From the NCBI GenBank assembly GCA_024760905.1, contig CM045745.1, forward strand, positions 16,436,282-16,500,281: a DNA stretch of 64,000 nucleotides, read 5' to 3'. A program made the translations under genes and the position numbers. This document shows, piece by piece, positions 1-11,427 of the stretch (positions within the stretch are counted from its first letter, which is position 1; every line of letters starts with the position of its first letter). The notes under the pieces were generated by a model. That model searched no databases. It was not told the origin of the DNA and saw only the letters and a program-made list of their open reading frames with translations. This stretch comes from Plotosus lineatus. Its lineage: Eukaryota; Chordata; Actinopteri; Siluriformes; Plotosidae.

Positions 1-2304
1 GAGAGGTGGCCCAACGGCATGGACAGCTCACTAGTCAAAAGGGTAAAAACATAAATCATTATCAACTCATTTCGTATCAAATTATACCATGACAAAACGA
101 TAATTTTACTTCCTAAACAAACACATATTGTATAGCTAGTAAGAATGAACAGGTATTTGGAAAATCAAAATCACGACATATTACATATATCTGATGAATC
201 TGATAAAGATAACCCTGTTGATACTTGTAAGCATTAACAATCTCTTTCACCATTTATTTTTGCACCACAGGTGGCACCAAAAAGAAAGGAAATTAGATTT
301 CCAAAAGGGAAATCCTCATCGTCATCGTCATCATGGAATATGTGAGAACATTCCACAACATTTATAACACACTGCTATTCACACAGAGATTCATTTTCAA
401 AATGACTTGACTGTGATCTTAGTTAGAGGCAGGGATGGCATACACTCATTACCCTGTCACTCACAGCGATCACCAGGCAGTCATGGGCATCTGTGAGCTC
501 ATTTGTACGAGGGGGTGGATAGCGCTTTCCTTCCGTGTGTGTTAGACCGTTTCCAAATGTACAGGTGCCACAGTTCGAAAAGAGGCCAGTGGCTAGCATT
601 GCATATCACAGAAGAGGTGTGTGCATGCTTTTGTCCCTCCTTCGGCCTGTGATAGGGAAGGTGGGAATTGGATATGACTGAATAACTGAGAAAATAGATG
701 AAAAAAAAAACGCCCAAATGGTTGGAAACCTAGTTATAAATTTATAGAATACTTGGGCTGACAATATAATTAATTAAAAGCCTACATATAAATATTACTA
801 CAATACAGCCAAGCACAATATTTAGTTCTGCCCTAATCAAACCTGAGATATATTTACAGTAATCCTTGAACTGGGGCATGTGGGATTTTGGAATTTTGGA
901 TTTCATGAAACATTCTGACCAACAAACAACTTTCCAGTCATTAGTATAATGACAGAAAATGAGATTGGAGAAGAAAGCCAGATGCACTTGGCAAGAATAC
1001 TGACAATCCACAATCACACATTTGAGCAGAGAACAGTTTCTACCTCCGTCAATTTACACAAACCATAAATACATAGTGGCGCTCCCAGTAAATATTTCAA
1101 CTGAGGGATGTCTGAGCCTGATATTATAAGAATAGCATGGTTCCTTTGAGGAATAGAATAGCTTGTGTGCATGTGCATGGTGAGTGTAGGTAAACACGTG
1201 CGTGCGTGAAAGAGCGGGCGAACATGTTTGGAACAGAGATAGTAAATGTACAGTGAAGATACAAGTTGGTTATTAACAAATCCTGCAGCTCTTTAGCATC
1301 AAGACATCTTTGTGTTTTGCTTCTAGAAGGCTGACGAAAGCAGCTCGGGTAACCCTGGAGTAAGCATCAACTTCAGTCCTGTCTCAGCTGTGTTCCCTGA
1401 CCACCATTTGAAGTGAAAGCAGGAAAGGTTAACATTGAATTTGATTTTCATCACCTTTTACTAGCTGATTTCTTTGTCCACTTGCATCACCTAGATTAAT
1501 TATCCCTTTAACAAGTTTGTGTTTTTGTTAAACCTCTGATTTTGGCACTTGCTCCACAAATATTTATTTGCAAGTTTGTCTTAATATTTAAGTGAGATGT
1601 GTTTTTATTTATGTGTGAATCTGAGCAGTGGTGTATGAGTCTTTCTGTTTGGGTTTTGTTACTGATAACGGAAGAAAGTTTTTTTTTTATTGTTTCCCAT
1701 CATCATGCGAATCAGCAATACGTAACAGTCAATCATCGTCAACTCAGCGGAGCGGCAGCCTTATTAGATTTCCTATGGTAGCCACATATAGACATCAATG
1801 AAGACATGAGACGATCATTCAAAACAATATTTCACAGTTATGGTTTGTGCACCACTCAACAGCTCTGCTATAAACCAAATAATTAGAATTCATCAAAATA
1901 CTCCATGGGTGGTAATTGGAAATTACCAAATTGGGGGAAATGGGGTGGGGCTTTGTTCGGAAATGTGTTGACATTTTAAATTAATCTAAATTTTGATCAC
2001 AAATTTGTTAGCGGTTTATGAATCCACAGTTTTTATTATTTTTTTAATAACATGATTCAACATGTTTGCATTGACATCATAATGGATTTTCTGATGATAT
2101 CGCTCTGTAGAATGTTGTTCGAGAACAAATATTTTCCCGAAGTGAAATGAACTTAAAAAGAAAGGATCACACATTATGTTGTCACCATATAGTACATTAG
2201 TATTTTTGGGTCCTTGGTTATCTCTATATGATGTTATGTGTGAACATATGGAAGGAAATGTACATACATAATAAACATAAATGTAAATTCACATAGATCC
2301 TCAC
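1..2304 (-). other. shroom4: shroom4 intron 3 (partial)
   Basis: This AT-rich sequence lies downstream of the exon 3 splice donor (GTGAGG on the minus strand, read from 2304). I looked on the minus strand for the next, large shroom4 exon and found no open frame with Shroom-like sequence, so exon 4 is probably beyond the left edge. Nothing else is recognised apart from a short TCA/TCG triplet run near 318-333. Confidence 0.7.
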
Positions 2305-2460
2305 CTGTCACCCCCAGAGTGCCATGGTACACTGAATGGTGTAGGGTGGAGCTGCATGGCCGGAGGGCCGTCTGAACTGCCTGCTGAACCAGGCACAGAG
2401 GGTGTTTCTGGTAACTTCACCAGGTGCCAAGTGTGAGGATGAATCAGCGGCACAGTGCGT
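2305..2460 (-). CDS. shroom4: shroom4 exon 3
   Basis: This is the third coding exon of a Shroom-family actin-binding protein and encodes residues 92-143 plus two bases of the next codon. The acceptor is TTTCCTTACAG and the donor is CAG/GTGAGG. The first base completes the arginine codon left open by exon 2 (AG/A), so the frame is continuous. The peptide has the Shroom block that follows the PDZ domain, here PHTWHLVKL (PHSWH-x-x-KL in relatives), and ends in a PFSVPWHSG stretch resembling the SHROOM4-specific SLSWHSG. Shroom2 and Shroom3 are less similar here. The 156-bp exon keeps phase 2 for the next exon, which is not in the window. The function of this linker is not established; the actin-binding and Rho-kinase-binding ASD1/ASD2 regions would be encoded further left. 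Confidence 0.88.
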
Positions 2461-3013
2461 CTGTAAGGAAACCACAGAAATACACAGACCATGAGAACAA
2501 ATACTGCATTATTGCTTGTCATCCTTGTTTCTCTGACTGAGCTCAGTGAAAGAGTTTACAAGACTTTCAAACCTCCGCAAGTTCTAAGGTGCTCTCTGGG
2601 AAAGGCTGGATTAGTTGCTTGCCACATGTGTGGCAGGAAGACAGTAAATCCCAACTTGTCATGTCTGTGAAATGATTGACTTTACAACAATAATAACCAC
2701 TGTACTCTCTGAATCAATAAATCAAAGTTACTGGGTTTTTAGTCGACGCTGTTTCTGCTTTTTATATCATTCCTCTTCCATAGAAATATCTGGACCCTTC
2801 AAATCACATTGCGCCTTTTTATTAATAAAAAGTAGCCAACTATATTCTGTCTTTCAGATTGTCTTTACACTGTCCGGGTTGCTACACGTTAGGATTTTTG
2901 AAGGGTTTTAAGAAAAGCTGCATTAACTCCTTCATTATTCATGATTATATTTAGCTACAGCACCAATGTAACAGTGCCAATGTTTTCGGTACAACCAATT
3001 TCTCCCATTGAAA

Positions 3014-3045
3014 CCCCCCCCCCCCCACACACACACACACACACA
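3014..3045. repeat. poly-C plus (CA)n microsatellite
   Basis: About 13 C residues run directly into roughly ten CA dinucleotides, within shroom4 intron 2. Confidence 0.95.
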
Positions 3046-4150
3046 ATATTCCCCAACATTCCAAATGACGATATACTTCCCAAGGGAACAATGGCCCCGA
3101 ATGACTTATTATTGCATGTATAATTGTGTTTTCACAAAGAAAGACTTCACAGAGGGAAATGAAACTCACCAAATAGGAAATCATAGCATAATCAGAACAC
3201 TGCTGGAAAAACAGTGAAGCTTAAAATATACTGGATTACATCAGAGATAATTTAGGCGCAGACGTGAGACACAGCATAAAGTGTGGGGGGCACTAATTCA
3301 ACCATCTGTTGAATAAGTCATTACTTAGGCATTGGGAGAGCTGAAGGTATCAGAAGAAGAAATACTATTTCCACAATTCAAATCTGATACATTCTCAACT
3401 TTCACGAACACCTGTATTAGTATAATTATACAATAGCTAAACAAATAAAAACAATTCTCTGACACTGTTTGACTGAATTGACAGATTTCTGTCCTTAAAA
3501 CAAGGTCACAAGCACAAAATGTAACTGAAATGAAGTGAGTTCATAAAGTACGTCTTTTCATTATGATTTTGGGAAGTGGCCAGAGAACAGGCTCCTCGAG
3601 ACTCAACAGGCTTCTATTTATTATGCCAATTTACCTATTTACCAAATGTTCCAGCTAAAAGTCAAACACAAATCTGCAAACATATGACAGAAATCAGCCA
3701 TCGTTCAACCACAAATACTGTATTTATAATATATTTATAAAATACTGTAGTTCAGCATGAGACAGGTGACGCTCATGCTGGATCCATGATTAAAGATCCA
3801 CTGAAATACAACTATGATCATAAAAATCCAAAAGAACAGTTCTCAACACAGATAATAAACATGAGTATACACCCCGTGATGGATACTTACTCGCCTGGAC
3901 TGGAATTCCATACAGATCAGAAGGAAAAACACCAAGGTCTGGGTCAGGAGCAAATGATACTATGCTATATACTGTTGCTCAATTGAAAAAAGAAAGACCT
4001 TAAACTAAAACTTCGAACATCACATTCTGCTTTTGGTGTCGGTGGTTAACCTTCATCATAAGCCAAATAGCTCCAGTGAATATGCGAGAAATCTTGTGGT
4101 CACTTAGCAGTAATAAGAAAGCCTGAGGCTCTGAACAGATTTTCATAAAT

Positions 4151-4298
4151 CCCCCCCCCCAAAAAAAACAAAAAAAAAAAAACAAAAAAAAAACACACCT
4201 CTCTCCCTCTCTCTGCATATAGTTCGAGTGAGAACCAAAATCCAAACAGTCTAATTTTTTTTTTTTTTTACCTCTTCTGCCCTTAGACTCACACAGAC

Positions 4299-4331
<33 letters not shown>

Positions 4332-4506
4332 ATGACATTAGCAAGAGGAAGCGGTTCTCAAACAGAGAGGAAACTATGTTCAGTGGAGATAAAGAAGCAA
4401 GTTGCTGCTAAAATAATACCCAGGGTCCTCTCCTATTATTGTTTGAATGTGGGGAAAAATGTGAGGGCTGCTTCCTGTCAGCTTTGGTTGGGTGGTGGTG
4501 GGGGGA

Positions 4507-4544
<38 letters not shown>

Positions 4545-4623
4545 TGGAAATGTTTAAAGTACAGAGGATGGAAGGGTGAGAGTTGAGGAAAGAAATGTGT
4601 GTGCATGTGTGAGTGAGTGAGAG

Positions 4624-4662
<39 letters not shown>
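4151..4662. repeat. cluster of simple repeats
   Basis: Five tracts occur within 500 bp: C10 followed by an A-rich tract (4151-4197), T (about 4256-4270), (CT)n (4301-4330), (GT)n(GA)n (4507-4543) and (GA)n (4625-4662). The CT tract and the later GA tracts are complementary, so a transcript could pair them. Short open frames here are translations of the repeats. Confidence 0.95.
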
Positions 4663-4665
<3 letters not shown>

Positions 4666-4984
4666 TTTGTTTCAGGTAAGTCTCTCTCTCTTTTCCCCTC
4701 AGTGCTGATAGAATAGTAATATGAGATCTCAGAGTTCTTCTGTATAATCAGCACATGGAAAATAGAAGTTTGAACAAAAATATTCTTTCAGCTGTCTTCC
4801 ATGACCAATCTTCACTATCACAATCGCTGTGGGACATTTAAACAAAACCAGTCAACCACCAGGCGAGTGAGGAGATGAAAGAGAAACTGGAAATAAAAAA
4901 CATGGAAGAAGAATAGCTGATATTCCCACTGAATATTATGGTCTTATATACTGTCTTCAATGCTGAATGGAAAAAATACACCAT

Positions 4985-5061
4985 CTTCCGCTTAAGCCCG
5001 GGTCGGGTCGTGGGGGCAGCAGCCCAAGCAGGGGATCCAGACTTCCTTCTCTCCAGGTCTT

Positions 5062-5115
<54 letters not shown>

Positions 5116-5215
5116 CGAGGCATTCCCAGAACAGCCAAATTGACCTCCAGGATGTCCTATTTATAATCTTTTACCGTTTGGACATCAGGGAGGTGTTTTA
5201 ATCAGATTCCCAAAC
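4985..5215 (+). mobile_element. LINE-like 3' fragment with (CA)24
   Basis: A GC-rich block containing GGTCGTGGGGGCAGCAGCC recurs in the opposite orientation at 16110-16200, so this is a dispersed repeat. It is followed by (CA)n at 5065-5112 and a sequence with GAGGCATTCCCAGAACAGCC. The style resembles 3' regions of a fish LINE lineage different from the RTE-like copies in this window. No frame is intact and the family is not certain. Confidence 0.4.
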
Positions 5216-5469
5216 AACCTCAACTGACTAGGGTTGGGACACCCAAGGCAAACAGGTCCTAGGTAAAGATTAAGACTAAGTGCATGGTATAAGACCTATA
5301 TGGATACAAAAGAAGAAAAGGACCCGGTTTCCCTTGCCCCAATGCGGGTCACCTGACCCCCCCCGGAACGGCTCCTGACTGTTGTTTGTGACTGAGAGTT
5401 CAGAGTACCCACCCTTTGTGGGACCTTTAGGGTTTAGGGTGTGTTGAAGAATGCTCCCCAAAGGGAGCG

Positions 5470-5850
5470 CCCTATCCCTCGTTAACCTTGGAGATTTCAA
5501 CACCCATGTGGGCAATGACAGTGTGACCTGGAATGGTATGCTCGAAGATATAGCCTCTCCAATCTGAACCCTGATGGTGTTTCATTGTTGGACTTCAGTC
5601 ATGGTTAATCCATTATGAACGCTATGTTCGAACATAAGGGTTCCTGGCACCAGGACACCCTAGGACGCAGTTCGATGATCGACTTTGTAGTCGTGTCACT
5701 GGACTTGTGGCCGCATGTACTGGACTCTTGGGTGAAGAGAGGAACTGCATTGTTAACCGATCACCACCTAATGGTGAGCTGGCTCCAATGGCAGGGGAGG
5801 CGGCCTTCCAGACCTGACCGGATCAAGCTTGTAAGTTAAGGTCTCCTGGG
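5470..5850 (+). pseudogene. LINE APE-endonuclease fragment
   Basis: Conceptual translation shows an apurinic-type endonuclease from a non-LTR retrotransposon. LGDFNTHVG near 5485 carries the GDFN catalytic motif, SSMIDFVVVS lies near 5675, and LLTDHHLMVSW near 5755 carries the terminal D-H-H motif. A stop follows ASPI near 5565, and the frame is restored from 5615, so it is broken by a stop and a shift. Its sequence differs clearly from the endonuclease of the RTE-like LINE at 55811, so it belongs to a second LINE lineage. No reverse transcriptase follows it. Confidence 0.65.
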
Positions 5851-6160
5851 AAAGTTTGCCTGAAGGAGGTTGTGTGCTGCTGGGACTGAAATCACATTTT
5901 TCGGATGTACCATTAAAAGAATAAGTTTTGACCAAGAACAAATTTTATTGGATACTTCATATTGAACTTAGACGAAGGCAACATGATAAAAGTAGATGCA
6001 AATAAAAGACAACAAAATATTATGCAGATCACAGACAACAAAAAAGTTAACTTGACAAGATAACTTTTAAAAAATACTTGTCAATAAGCATTTTTATATT
6101 GACAACAAAAGTGTCAGTTTTGTCTCTGTAGTAACTAGTGTGAAAATTGGGATGTGTCAG

Positions 6161-6334
6161 GCAACAGCGTCACACGTCTAAGCCAATCAGCTTGCGAGAT
6201 TGAGTTGAGTGGGCGGGAGGCAACAGCATCACGCGTCTAAGCCAATCAGCTTGCGAGATTGAGTTGAGTGGGCGGGAGGCAACAGCGTCACGCGTCTAAG
6301 CCAATCAGCTTGTGAGATTGAGTTCAGTGGGCGG
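6161..6334. repeat. three tandem 59-bp units with CCAAT boxes
   Basis: Three head-to-tail 59-bp copies start at 6161, 6220 and 6279 and differ at only a few positions. Each contains AAGCCAATCAGC (an inverted-CCAAT/NF-Y type site), a CGTCACRCG motif and a GTGGGCGG GC-box-like end. They precede Tigger-like coding remnants, so they look like an amplified internal promoter of a DNA transposon. Confidence 0.85.
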
Positions 6335-6505
6335 TCTCTGCCTGAACTGGGGAGGAGGGGCACTTCAGTCTGTCGTTTGTAAAAAATGGACGCAGCCTGC
6401 CTTGGGTCCCTGCCTTCCGCTTGCTTACATGCAAGTTTCTGCGTGAATTTTGAATTTTTTATGAATATTTTTTTTAATTTTATTTTTTATTAAAATACTG
6501 CAATA

Positions 6506-6766
6506 TCTTCCAGTGCGGCTAACTGGGTTATCAAAGGCGGGCCATGTCTGTCACTGTCTATGGTGAGAGGCATGTAAAAGAACCATTGCTGACTTTCGTA
6601 AAGAGTAGGCTGCAAAGTCGTTAGCGTGTTTCTATCCCTTGCTAAAAGGGTTGTGACAGGAAGGGCATCCGACGTAAAAACCTCTGCCAAATCAAACGTG
6701 CGAATCAGATGATTCGCTGTGGCGACTCCTGAGTAAAAAGGGAAAAAAGCCGAAAGGAAGACAGAC
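6506..6766 (+). mobile_element. SINE with RTE-type tail, 5'-truncated
   Basis: This 261-bp insert is flanked by a perfect 17-bp target duplication, ATTAAAATACTGCAATA (6489-6505 and 6767-6783). It starts within the SINE body (CAGTGCGGCTAACTGGGTTA) and lacks the tRNA-like head seen in the full copy at 15471-15824. The middle (GGTTGTGACAGGAAGGGCAT near 6648) matches the 5' end of the LINE at 55766. The 3' part (GATTCGCTGTGGCGACTCCT, then GCCGAAAGGAAGACAGAC) matches the LINE 3' end. Confidence 0.85.
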
Positions 6767-7331
6767 ATTAAAATACTGCAATACCAAGACCGCGATGCTC
6801 AAATCGCGAAGTGGCGAGGGATGACTGTACCACCTCCAGCAACAAATACGATTTAGAGTATCGAATACAAAACCCACAGATTGGCTTATAGGCATAACCA
6901 TCTAAACAAAGCTGAAGAGGATGTATGTATGTATGTATGTTAGCTAAGCTAAAACGCTAAAGCTAAGCTAAAGCGCTAGCAGCGCTGTGAACATCCTTTA
7001 ACTCTGAGCTCATGAGCCACTTCCGTAAGGTTTTGAAAAGAAGGCAGCAACAAGCTCTGTTAGAAATGTTCTTCAAGAAAAGAAAGGAACATCCCGAAGA
7101 AGAGTCATCCATGCAAAGCGGTAGCAAGAGAAAAAAATAACCTTTGGCTGATTTATCTGAAGCTGTTATGGAAGGGAATCCGCTTTCCTCTCTCCCTCTC
7201 TGTTATATATTGTATATATATAATTTTATCAATAAATATCACAGTACAAAATTAAAAAGTTTTTGTTAATCATTACTACATTTTACTAAATTAACATTGT
7301 ATTAATGAGTAAGACTATTTTAGCATATATA

Positions 7332-7406
7332 ATATGATACATAGGGTTTTACTTCCGGTTGATCATTCATGCATGTAATATGATACATAGGGTTTTACTT
7401 CCGGTT
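7332..7406. repeat. 30-bp direct duplication
   Basis: A 30-bp block beginning ATATGATACATAGGG and ending TTACTTCCGGTT occurs twice, at about 7332-7361 and 7377-7406, inside the decayed Tigger-like element. Confidence 0.85.
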
Positions 7407-7489
7407 ACAGAACTCGCGGATTACCTTGATTCACGGGAGGGGCCGTAACCGAACCCCTGCGAATAACGGGGGCCTACTGTATGCTAATA

Positions 7490-7939
7490 CAGGGATCCCT
7501 CGCTACTTCACGCTTCAATTCATGCGGCTTTAGTGCATTGCATTTTTTTTTGTAAATATTAATCAAATTAAAAAACAAAGAAATTAAGGAAGAATAGGGG
7601 TAAGTTAAGGAAAATGCCACAAAACAAGGCCAATTATGCAAAAAAAAAACCCCAAACAGACAAAAACAAAAACAACCCAAACCCCCCCATCAAAACTTAC
7701 TCCTAGCCAATGGGAGGCCAGCGGGGCGGGATGTTGTGAGATAGCCAATGGGAGGCCAGTGGGGCGGGATGTTGGGAGAAAGCCAGTGGGAGAGCAACTC
7801 GCACATTGTTTGAATTTTTGAGATGGCACGTTTCGTAACGTGAATTTGTTTCGTATCCAGAGACGGAAATTTTAGGTAAATGCATTTCATAACCTGGATT
7901 TTTCGTTTGTTAGGTCTTTCATAAGGTGAGGTACCACTG
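7490..7939. mobile_element. chimeric MITE with termini of two Tigger families
   Basis: The left half (7490 to about 7700) is the reverse of the CAGGGATCCCTC family found at 29478-29948. The right half (about 7703-7939) is the terminal part of the CAGTGGTACCTC family found at 48144-49222, ending GTGAGGTACCACTG. TA lies immediately outside both ends (7488-7489 and 7940-7941), as expected for one Tc1/mariner-class insertion. The right half also has two diverged direct repeats of a CCAATGGGAGGCCAG-x-GGGGCGGG block. Confidence 0.7.
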
Positions 7940-8894
7940 TATATGGAATTCTTGTCAGAGTGATGTTTCCATTTCATATTGCTTATTACCTGAAACTGTT
8001 GGATTGTTGTATGTGAACGGTAGGTCTTATAAATTGTTTCACTCTTGAGCTGTTGGAAACGATTGGCAATTCATACCTAGTCAAAATATAAACAGATTTT
8101 TTGCTCTCTTGAAGTATACATGGGTCTGAAGGTGGGTCCTAAACTACATTAGTTGTTACTAGTTGCAGTAGTAACATAAATAGACAAAAGCTTTGTTTGT
8201 TTGCAGAGAAGTGTCTAAAAGATTGTAAAGGAATGTGCAAAATGTGATGTCCCATTCCTTCAAATGCATGAACATGTTTTCTGGAATGAACTGTGAGTGT
8301 CCCTGTTCATTCTGACCTTTGACATGTAACCTGACTGCCCTTAGACAAACACTTCCATCTCACACATACTCAGATTCTCAGTCTCTCTTGCAGTCTCCAA
8401 TCATTATTGTTTATTCTGTGGTCATCCACTTCCCAAAAAATACACTCTGCCCGCATTGCATATAATCACCAGAGCTCTGGACATTAACACTACGGTCCAA
8501 AACTGAGCCCCTCAGGAAGGGAGCCATCCAAAACTGTGGCCTTCTCAGTACAATGGCTTGTTTGTTGTTTTAGGGTCATTGCCTCTATCTCACTTTAAGT
8601 ATTTTCATAAATGAGAAGAATGTATGTGCGAATACCCCCAGACAAATAGCTTATCAACAATAATGCCCCCCTACTCACTCAAGTTTTGTCTGGCTTTCTA
8701 AAGGCAGACTAAATGGAATGTTGAGTCATGGCTTCAGGTGCTTGTCAACTACAAGAAAAGTGGACAGCAACACAAATTTAACTTATATTAATAAAATGCA
8801 ATCTGGGAAATGAAATGAAATCTGGGAGGCATTTGATTAACTAACAAACTAATTTATTAGGTTCATTAAAAAGGTTTATTTAAATTACATTTAT

Positions 8895-9104
8895 TCACCA
8901 TTCACTTATTTTCTGAACTGCTTAATCCTAATGAGGGTTGCGGGCAAGCCAGTGCTCATCTCAGCCTACTCTGGGCAAGAGCAAAGTACACCCTGGCCAA
9001 CTCTCCAGGCCAGCACGGGCTTTTCAAATGACAGCAATGGTTCTTTTACATGCCTCTCACCATAGTGGACATGGCTGGTCTTAACCCAGTTAGCTGCACT
9101 GAAG
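8895..9104 (-). mobile_element. composite SINE (body of SINE A, tail of SINE B)
   Basis: The insert is flanked by a 13-bp duplication AAATTACATTTAT (8882-8894 and 9105-9117). Read on the minus strand it has the SINE A body (TTAACCCAGT... region and TGCTGTCATTTG), joined to the SINE B tail ending CCTCATTAGGATTAAGCAGT and an AAAATAAGTGAATGG-type tail. It is 5'-truncated. Confidence 0.75.
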
Positions 9105-9286
9105 AAATTACATTTATGTACATATTTATTTTTCATCAGAGGAGTAATGAAATATCCTAAAAATGCCCAAATAATGACATTATTTTCCCTTCTACACCTT
9201 CAATTCCGGCTTAATTAAATTCTACACATGGACAATTCCGGCTTAAATAAATATGATAAAATCAAGAAAATGCCTTCTCTTTCTCA

Positions 9287-9287
<1 letters not shown>

Positions 9288-9340
<53 letters not shown>
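9288..9340. repeat. (CA)n microsatellite
   Basis: About 26 uninterrupted CA dinucleotides in shroom4 intron 2. Confidence 0.97.
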
Positions 9341-9342
<2 letters not shown>

Positions 9343-9809
9343 TGGCTGCAGTTCATTTATGCAGTCCATTTAGTGATAATTGCATTGATGTCCATATCTG
9401 ATCCCACACATTCTCTTCATGCCATAGGCTACATCTTGCTTGCATGTGTGCAGTTCAGTTCTGGTAAATGTCTATCTCTGCGATGTAGCTGTGAAGAGAG
9501 TTGTAGCCTCATAGGATTAAGGCTGCTAATAAAAAGCAGCCGTGTTTCTTTGTGTGGTCAGACAGCAATGGAATCCCGATAGCACCTGGCCCCAGGCCCC
9601 ATACTGACTTGCACTGATGACTCTGCATGTTTTACACCAATGTCTTTGCATTACATTTACACACTTTAAAAGTTCGATCCTGTACACGAAGGAACAATAA
9701 TACATCAATCTTAAAATAAGCAGACACAGGTCTTGGTGCAGATGGCGTGCATGCATGTAGGACTATATATTCAGAGCACCACATGAATAAGTGGCAAGGG
9801 AGCAGGAGG

Positions 9810-9818
9810 GAGAGAGAG

Positions 9819-9855
<37 letters not shown>
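9810..9855. repeat. (GA)n(GT)n microsatellite
   Basis: A short GA run is followed by about 16 GT dinucleotides. Confidence 0.95.
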
Positions 9856-10970
9856 ACCAAAGAATGCTTGGAATGTTCATTGTTTTGGCAGGGGCTGCAG
9901 CTCTTTTGTTTTTGAAGTTCCTTGGCACTGCATAAGGGGGTCTAACCAAACCCTCAAAGTGCGTTTCTGGATTTTCCTGCACGATTCACCCTTAGCTTGT
10001 CAATTTCTCCTCTTCCTACCTTAATACTCTTAAATTTGAGGGAACCAACACATTCCCTTTGGGCTATAACCTCATATAGGGGATATTATTGACCCTGTTG
10101 TCAGTAGAGTTCGGGACACAAGAGTCGCCAAGCATCTCACCCGATGTTATCCTCCTGCTGTGAACACAGCATTTAGCCCATTTGCTCCATTTATCCTGGA
10201 TGACAAACATTAGACCACTAAAGCTATAAACATTCATATGTACTATCTGCTTATTTTTTTAACAGACCATGATGCAATAACCTGAGCCATCGGGGAAAGA
10301 AACGGCAAATGATGTAGAGGGCAATGATCATGAGAAATTCTTCACTGGGTTTTTATGCTAATGAAAAACACAACTGTGGAGCAAACATGCTAGAACTACA
10401 TTTTTATATATATAAAAAAAATAATAAAAAAATCCACACTGACTAACATGAAATTCGAAAACATTTTATTTAAATTTTGATAAATGATCTTCAAATCATG
10501 ACGTGTTTAGATTATTTTGGTCAGCAAACCCACCTTTTTCAGGAGTATTTGGACACAAACCTTTGCCTCTGTACATTACCATAGTGGATTCAACTGAGTA
10601 CCGTATTTTTCAAACTATACTTTGCTCCAGAGTACAAGTTGAATTGGCAAAAAAATGAATAATAAAGAAGAAAAAACAAATACAAGTTGCACTGTACTAT
10701 AAATCACAAACTCACGGAAACTGTCTACCTTGTCTTGGAAATCTGCTAGCAGTTTGTGTGACATTGTGGTCCTCGTTCTGATGGAGAGGGGGTTGCATTG
10801 CATGAAGCGGTACCACCAAGAAAGTCCTCATACAAAGTAATTTATAGTCAGCCCCTTGACAACTACCTGGACGTGGAGATGCAACTGCACTGTTGACAAG
10901 CCTCTTCCTGCAGCATGTAGCTCAAGAACCCACGTGCGAACTCGTTCCTCTAGCTGTGGCCATCTAACTC

Positions 10971-11103
10971 AGTGTTTTTCAACCAGTGTGCTGTGAGATA
11001 TTGTATAGGAATATTCCATAGGAAATTATCAAATGTCACCTAACTGGTCTAAAAAAAAAACTTATTTTTTGAAAGTAAATTAATTATTTTCCGAAAATAA
11101 TGT
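10971..11103. mobile_element. hAT/Charlie-like terminus, truncated
   Basis: The sequence starts CAGTGTTTTTCAACCAGTGT followed by GCTGTGAGATATTG, the form of a Charlie-type hAT terminus. It runs into the LINE fragment at 11104, and no matching right end was found on the far side of the LINE copies. Confidence 0.45.
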
Positions 11104-11417
11104 GCAGAGATGAAAATGTTGAGGTTCTCTTTGGCAGTAACGAGGATGGATAGGATCAGGAATGAGTACAATGGAGGGACAGCACATGTTAGAGGTTTTG
11201 GAGACAAAGTCAGAGAGGGTAGATTGAGATGGTTTGGACATGTACAAAGAAGGAACAGTGAATATATTGGTAGTGGGATGCTGAGGTTGGAACTACCAGA
11301 CAGAAAGCCTAGACGAAGACCAAAGAAAAGATTTATGGATATGGTGAAGGAGGACATGAAGGTTGTTGGCGTAAGAGAAGATGCAGCAGACAGGGTGAGA
11401 TGGAGGCAGATGATTGG
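11104..11417 (+). mobile_element. RTE-like LINE 3' fragment (copy 1a)
   Basis: This matches the C-terminal domain of the LINE at 58527-58850. Translation reads EMKMLRFSLAVTRMDRIRNE, then VREGRLRWFGHVQRR and LPDRKPRRRPKKRFMDMVKE. It stops at GATGATTGG, just short of the normal 3' tail, and is joined head to tail to a second, more 5' LINE segment. Confidence 0.85.
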
Positions 11418-11427
11418 CTAGATGATA

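Larger units (their letters stand above)
6110..7473 (+). mobile_element. decayed pogo/Tigger-like element
   Basis: The right end at 7395-7473 reads GCGAATAACGGGGGCCTACTG followed by TA, a typical Tigger-type terminus. The left terminus was not found, so the start is approximate. At 7012-7140 an open stretch gives a basic, lysine-rich end (SHFRKVLKRRQQQALLEMFF, then KKRKE, ending in KRKK and a stop) that fits a Tigger transposase C-terminus. The CCAAT tandem repeat (6161-6334) and the GAACTGGG-GGAGGGGCAC block at 6350 recur in the element at 32083-32932. A SINE is inserted at 6506-6766. The catalytic core is absent. Confidence 0.55.

Noticed and set aside
1..2304. shroom4 exon 4
   Set aside because: No long minus-strand frame or Shroom-like peptide was found here, so it is probably left of the window.
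9632..9982. 116-codon minus-strand frame
   Set aside because: It spans a GT/GA microsatellite and has no recognisable domain.
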